Assembly: GCA_016744335.1 (NCBI GenBank)
Contig: JADGEO010000004.1
Coordinates: 47,043 to 111,042 of the forward strand
DNA from: Anaerolineales bacterium
Lineage (GTDB): Bacteria; Chloroflexota; Anaerolineae; Anaerolineales; Villigracilaceae
Length of the DNA: 64,000 nucleotides
Direction: 5' to 3'
Shown: positions 59,493 through 64,000 of the stretch, one piece after another
How the letters are laid out: each line of letters starts with the position of its first letter
Position numbering within the stretch: the first letter of the stretch is position 1
Notes under the pieces: generated by a model
Database searches by the model: none
Told to the model about the DNA's origin: nothing
Seen by the model: the letters and a program-made list of their open reading frames with translations, nothing else
Program-made: the position numbers and the translations under genes

Positions 59493-59619
59493 ACCTAACG
59501 ATGGCGTAAGCTACCCGCCGACTTTGCAAACGTAACCTAATTTTACCCTGAAGAAATTGAGAGAAAAATCGCGCCGCCCACCCTGAGCCGAAGGCGGGTC
59601 AGCTTAACGTGGGTTGGGT
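59493..59619 (-). repeat. attC site 4 (end of the unknown anchored-protein cassette)
   Basis: ACCTAAC (59493-59499) and GTTGGGT (59613-59619). Inner arms TAAGCTACCCGCC and GGCGGGTCAGCTTA pair. Highly similar to sites 3 and 6. The minus-strand core ACCCAAC complements the cassette's leading edge GTTGGGA at six of seven positions. Confidence 0.88.
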
Positions 59620-59645
59620 GGTGCTGATATATGATTTCAATTTTT

Positions 59646-60404
59646 CTAATGAACAAAATCTTCATAAACGAAGTCAATAAAGCGATATTGATAATCCTTG
59701 TTCCCAAGATAGCTTAATTGTGTCATTCCATAACTATTAATTAGTTCTTCTGTCTGTTTTTTATCCATACCTACCCAGCCCGCGGCGGCATTTGCAGAGA
59801 TGATATTGCATGCAGGGTCAGAATCTTGAAAATCTCTGGCATAGGCAAGACAAATTGCTTGGATGACAGACCACGAATTCGCATAATCTTGGTGTCCATT
59901 CTTTTTGGGTCCTGCCAAGTTTACTATGCTGAGGAAGGAATTGTTATCAATAGACAGGGTCATTTCGCCATAAGTATTTTCACTTAATAATTCAGGCATA
60001 TCATGCCTTTTGATTAGCAGAATGTTTTGATTTACTGGACGATAGAAAGCCATTTCAATATCATCGTGACGGATGCCGCCCCGACTTTCAAATATGGAGA
60101 CTGCACGAAGAGCTATATCTGTAGTGTTTTGTACTTCGTTTTCAGTTAATTCTTGGGTGTTTAGCGGTCTGAAAATAAAAATAAATGATTTACTTTCTTC
60201 CACCTTTATTTCTTTTTCAAGTATCGTTCCTTCTTTTTCTATCTGTTCGACATAATTTATAAATGCCCGTGAGTATTTGTCCTGCTCTGGCGTGCTAACT
60301 ATGATAACTTTATTAGGCGAAGGCTGATATAAAGCTATGATAATTGCCGTAAAGACGATTCCTATAGCAAGAAAAAGAGATGTTTTTTTATACTTGAGTT
60401 TCAT
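59646..60404 (-). CDS. Unknown protein with N-terminal membrane anchor (integron cassette gene)
   Basis: 252 residues from ATG 60404 (MKLKYKKTSLFLAIGIVFTA), preferred over an in-frame ATG at 60443 that lies upstream of the hydrophobic segment. KKTSLFLAIGIVFTAIIIAL is an uncleaved signal anchor or a signal peptide without a clear cleavage site. The rest is a soluble domain with regions such as VEESKSFIFIFRPLNTQELT, IRHDDIEMAFYRPVNQN and NIISANAAAGWVGMDKKQTE. No family is recognised. Direction and flanking attC sites match the other cassettes. Confidence 0.7.
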   Translation of the reverse strand: MKLKYKKTSLFLAIGIVFTAIIIALYQPSPNKVIIVSTPEQDKYSRAFINYVEQIEKEGTILEKEIKVEESKSFIFIFRPLNTQELTENEVQNTTDIALRAVSIFESRGGIRHDDIEMAFYRPVNQNILLIKRHDMPELLSENTYGEMTLSIDNNSFLSIVNLAGPKKNGHQDYANSWSVIQAICLAYARDFQDSDPACNIISANAAAGWVGMDKKQTEELINSYGMTQLSYLGNKDYQYRFIDFVYEDFVH

Positions 60405-60429
60405 TTTGTGATTTCTTAAAAGTATAACT

Positions 60430-60528
60430 TCCCAACGCCACAATAAGCGGAAAATTATAGTTGGCTAAAATGTTTGAGGAGCGAAAAACAGCCAACTGTA
60501 AATTTTCCGTTTAATTGCCTTGTTAGCT
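60430..60528 (-). repeat. attC site 5 (end of the questin-oxidase-like cassette)
   Basis: TCCCAAC (60430-60436) and GTTAGCT (60522-60528) enclose a strong hairpin with arms AAGCGGAAAATTATAGTTGG and CCAACTGTAAATTTTCCGTT. It is a different sequence class from sites 3, 4 and 6. The minus-strand core AGCTAAC matches the leading edge GTTAGAT of its cassette at six of seven positions. Confidence 0.8.
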
Positions 60529-60532
60529 GCGA

Positions 60533-61513
60533 TTACTGAGACACCGCTCTTTTAGCGACAGTATAATATAATGGATTTTCATCCTTCTTATATTCACAGA
60601 AACATGTATAAACTAATTTAATTACATGGGAATCATTCGACTTTAATGCGCTATTAATGACAAAAGGGAAATCAATGATATTTTCTGACATTTGTATTTC
60701 CTCATCTACATAATCAAGACCAGTGCTCAAATAGGCGACTAGAACAGCTTTCCACAGCTCTTTTAGCGCAACATCAACATTTTCAATGTAAGGCATGATA
60801 AAAGAGAATGCGTGGCAACCAGTTACTGTGTGTAATAATGTGAAATTATCTTTTGCACAAAAAGCTTTTAAAGCAAATCCCTTTAAATCTGATAAATTAA
60901 CTGAATGTGGTTGAATAACACAATTTTCTCGCTTTATTAAATCAGCAATCTCAGACATCCTATTAATTATGATTCCTGGAGAAAACCTGTGTTCTACTCC
61001 AATTGGAGCTAACCTTGTAAGGATGTCCCCTAAGTTTTCATTCGATGTCTCAGTACTAAGTTCAAGCGATTGATATTCGGCACTCCAATAAGCTAAAGCA
61101 ATTGCTATTTCGCTTTGATTATTAGCTTCAATTGCATACGCTAAACGAATTAATGCATGAAAGGCTGAAGCTGCAACACCAGAAATTAACACGGGCAATG
61201 ATTGTTTTAATACAGCATCAACACTATGAACTCTTAGCTCATCTTTATAGTACTTTAAATAACTCCTAAAGCTTTTACTATTACCTAAGTCATGCCCTAT
61301 ATTTTTGGCTGAAATTATACTTTCTAAGTCACCTATGTGTTCAAGCCCCTTAACACCTTCATCAAAAGTATTATTCAACTTAATTTGTGAAGCATTTAAC
61401 TGATTTAATGCAATCATAACCATAGGTAAGTGCGTAGCAAGACCATTTCTGTAAATAGGGTGATACTTTCCTGCTTTATCAAGCAGTAGGTCTAAAGTGT
61501 TCGGTTTTTCCAT
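60533..61513 (-). CDS. Questin oxidase-like protein (DUF4243 type; integron cassette gene)
   Basis: 326 residues. YHPIYRNGLATHLPMVMIAL near residue 18 is the characteristic start of the questin oxidase-like family, followed by all-helical text: VLISGVAASAFHALIRLAYA, ALAYWSAEYQSLEL, FTLLHTVTGCHAFSFIM and YVDEEIQMSENII. Family members oxidise aromatic polyketides in fungi (questin oxidase, GedK-type), while bacterial roles are largely unknown. The histidines and the tryptophan of AYWSAEYQ are conserved. ATG 61513 is 26 bp past the attC core, and the stop is 5 bp before the next. Confidence 0.8.
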   Translation of the reverse strand: MEKPNTLDLLLDKAGKYHPIYRNGLATHLPMVMIALNQLNASQIKLNNTFDEGVKGLEHIGDLESIISAKNIGHDLGNSKSFRSYLKYYKDELRVHSVDAVLKQSLPVLISGVAASAFHALIRLAYAIEANNQSEIAIALAYWSAEYQSLELSTETSNENLGDILTRLAPIGVEHRFSPGIIINRMSEIADLIKRENCVIQPHSVNLSDLKGFALKAFCAKDNFTLLHTVTGCHAFSFIMPYIENVDVALKELWKAVLVAYLSTGLDYVDEEIQMSENIIDFPFVINSALKSNDSHVIKLVYTCFCEYKKDENPLYYTVAKRAVSQ

Positions 61514-61539
61514 GAGTCTCCTGATTATTCAATGTGCCC

Positions 61540-61653
61540 ATCTAACGATGGCGTAAGCTGCCCGCCGACTTTGCAAACACAACCCAATTTTACCCGAAAA
61601 AACTTACCAAAAATCGCGCCGCATACCCTGAGCCGAAGGCGGGTCAGCTTAAC
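61540..61653 (-). repeat. attC site 6, main part, cut by the IS110-family element
   Basis: ATCTAAC (61540-61546) and the body of a site about 90% like sites 3 and 4, including GCTGCCCGCCGACTTTG and GCCGAAGGCGGGTCAGCTTA. It ends abruptly after CTTAAC where the others continue GTGGGTTGGGT or GCGGGTTAGGT. Confidence 0.85.
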
Positions 61654-61699
61654 CCAAGAAGAAGGGGCATTCATTTTATCGGGGAGAAACCCTCGTGCT

Positions 61700-61905
61700 T
61701 GCAAAATAAGTATACTAGAGAAAGGCAAGCACGCAAGCCGTACACCGCAGTGGAGGCGTCCCGACTTTGTTGAGTGATAGCCCCGTGCTTAACCTTGGTT
61801 TCCGGTCAAATTGATTTGAAAACTGGTGGCGAGGGGGGGAGACCCCGATGAGAAAGCTAAATACCCTAAGTGACCGGGCTTGCCGATTTATCCAATGAGA
61901 TAAAA
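61700..61905 (+). ncRNA. Predicted bridge RNA in the IS110 leader
   Basis: IS110-type elements with a long 5' non-coding end express a structured bridge RNA from it. The leader has GC-rich paired words (GGCAAGC with GCTTGCC, GGTGGCGAGG, GGGGGAGACCCC) and the text TGAGTGATAGCCCCGTGCTT seen as a loop region. GCTTAACC at 61787-61794 matches the eight bases at the insertion point (61647-61654), as a target-binding loop would. Extent and fold are not determined. Confidence 0.45.
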
Positions 61906-61915
61906 GGAGAAAAAA

Positions 61916-63290
<1,375 letters not shown>

Positions 63291-63458
63291 GTTAGCTCTC
63301 TTGGGAGAAAAAAGCGTCCTCGGAATCGAGAACGCTTGTTTGCGTTTAAGGCTGTTCAGTAAAAAGGGGGCTTTGGGTGATTTTTACCAAATTTGAACCC
63401 TTTTTCTTTGTGCAGGTAAAGAGCTGATATCTTCTTTTATGTTTGGGTTTCTGAGAAC

Positions 63459-63470
63459 GCGGGGTTAGCC
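63459..63470 (-). repeat. attC site 6, remaining end
   Basis: GCGGGGTTAGCC, with the core GTTAGCC (63464-63470), matches the end of sites 3 and 4 (GCGGGTTAGGT). Joined to 61653 it rebuilds a complete site that would close the cassette of the reading frame at 63515. Confidence 0.6.
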
Positions 63471-63514
63471 GTATATTTTGATGTTTTGCAATACCGAATA
63501 GTAACTTTTGCCTT

Positions 63515-64000
63515 TTATGAGACTACTAGCCCATCCCATTTATACGAGAAGTTCTTTTTGCTCAATGTTTTTTTATTTGCAAGAGTAATCGTGGCGTTTA
63601 GATGCCATATATGATTAGCATGAACCCCAAGATAGGTTGCATTGCAATTCTTTGGCACTGCGAAGTTCGCTACCCAAGAATACTCTTTGTTTGGATCGAG
63701 ATTAGTGGCATTGCTCACTGTAATAGTCTCGTTGACCGTAATGGCTTTACTTGTAACAGCTCCTATATATATCGTTACCATTACATCGCTAGATTCCGAA
63801 TCATACCCTGACAGATAATTAGTGTCTATGTCCATATTTTCATCTGCCATTAGAGCAATAGATTTCTTTTCGATAGTAGCATATCCTGACTGATATCCAG
63901 CATCAACGTCTACATTTTCCTCTGCCACCAAAGAAACAGTTATCGTTTCAATAGCAATTGCGCTTTCCTGTGATTTAATAGTTAATCGATAATCTAATTG
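63515..64000 (-). CDS. Unknown exported-type protein, C-terminal part (start outside window)
   Basis: Open from the right edge to the stop at 63515, 161 codons, no internal start needed. Beta-rich and acidic: two similar stretches, VAEENVDVDAGYQSGYATIE and MADENMDIDTNYLSGYDSES, follow each other, then VMVTIYIGAVTSKAITVNET and YSWVANFAVPKNCNATYLGV. This looks like an extracellular repeat domain. No family is recognised. It lies in the cassette direction, 45 bp from the attC remnant, so it is probably the next cassette of the array. Confidence 0.65.
   Translation of the reverse strand, partial: QLDYRLTIKSQESAIAIETITVSLVAEENVDVDAGYQSGYATIEKKSIALMADENMDIDTNYLSGYDSESSDVMVTIYIGAVTSKAITVNETITVSNATNLDPNKEYSWVANFAVPKNCNATYLGVHANHIWHLNATITLANKKTLSKKNFSYKWDGLVVS

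Noticed and set aside
58488..61653. Repeats between accessory genes as a CRISPR array or REP cluster
   Set aside because: The repeats are about 126 bp, spaced by whole genes, and have integron core-site pairs; the attC explanation covers more of their features.
61532..61777. Reading frame in the IS110 leader
   Set aside because: It straddles the attC/IS junction and has no recognisable protein features; the leader more likely encodes a structured RNA.

Overview
The window looks like chromosomal DNA from a bacterium of the Chloroflexota (Anaerolineae-like). This is an inference from several things: many single-membrane lipoproteins, PdxS/PdxT vitamin B6 synthesis, MutS2, a DUF951 protein, type III pantothenate kinase, a tungstate-type TupABC importer, and very abundant intergenic palindromic repeats. 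No rRNA or tRNA gene and no CRISPR array was recognised.

Layout. 1-6.6 kb: mutS2 (cut by the left edge), a LOG-family protein, ribonuclease Z, pdxS-pdxT and a GNAT-like protein. 6.7-10.3 kb: a TupABC-type oxyanion importer with a matching HTH/periplasmic-binding regulator. 10.3-13.2 kb: a deoxyribosyltransferase-like protein, a transposase remnant, and tsaE/tsaB separated by a MntA/HepT toxin-antitoxin pair. 13.3-17.2 kb: nucleotide-sugar dehydrogenase, epimerase and flippase for a surface polysaccharide. 17.3-28.1 kb: HD-GYP protein, DUF951, surE, an alkyltransferase-like protein, the maf-PBP-rsgA-holB operon, xpt, a HIT-like protein and guaA. 28.2-30.6 kb: HigBA, a decayed membrane gene and adenosine deaminase. 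30.7-40.4 kb: three secreted lipoproteins with a common promoter architecture and a common C-terminal repeat, an orphan solute-binding protein and a diguanylate cyclase. 40.7-53.9 kb: a cytochrome/HdrD-like electron-transfer pair, folD, cysH, two M1 peptidases, coaX, a YCF48-like lipoprotein, cupin, recF and def.

54.0-64.0 kb is an accessory region that reads as an integron cassette array on the minus strand. Single promoterless genes (MFS transporter, ferredoxin-type protein, tocopherol-cyclase-like protein, haloalkane-dehalogenase-like hydrolase, unknown anchored protein, questin-oxidase-like protein) alternate with about 100-130 bp attC-like sites. In these sites the 7-bp cores match the leading edge of the cassette they terminate. 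An IS110-family element has split one attC and carries a leader large enough for a bridge RNA. Its transposase is frameshifted at a run of eight G. The integrase would be expected beyond the right edge.

Two other signals stand out. First, several unrelated palindromic repeat families occur both between genes and in frame inside conserved genes (mutS2 twice, maf, guaA, an M1 peptidase signal region), and one supplies the cysH stop codon; this resembles the palindromic elements of Rickettsia. Second, the three lipoprotein genes at 30.7-36.1 kb each carry 7-bp direct repeats spaced at exactly 11 bp and placed 16 bp before a TATACT box, which suggests a private regulon of an OmpR/PhoB-type activator.
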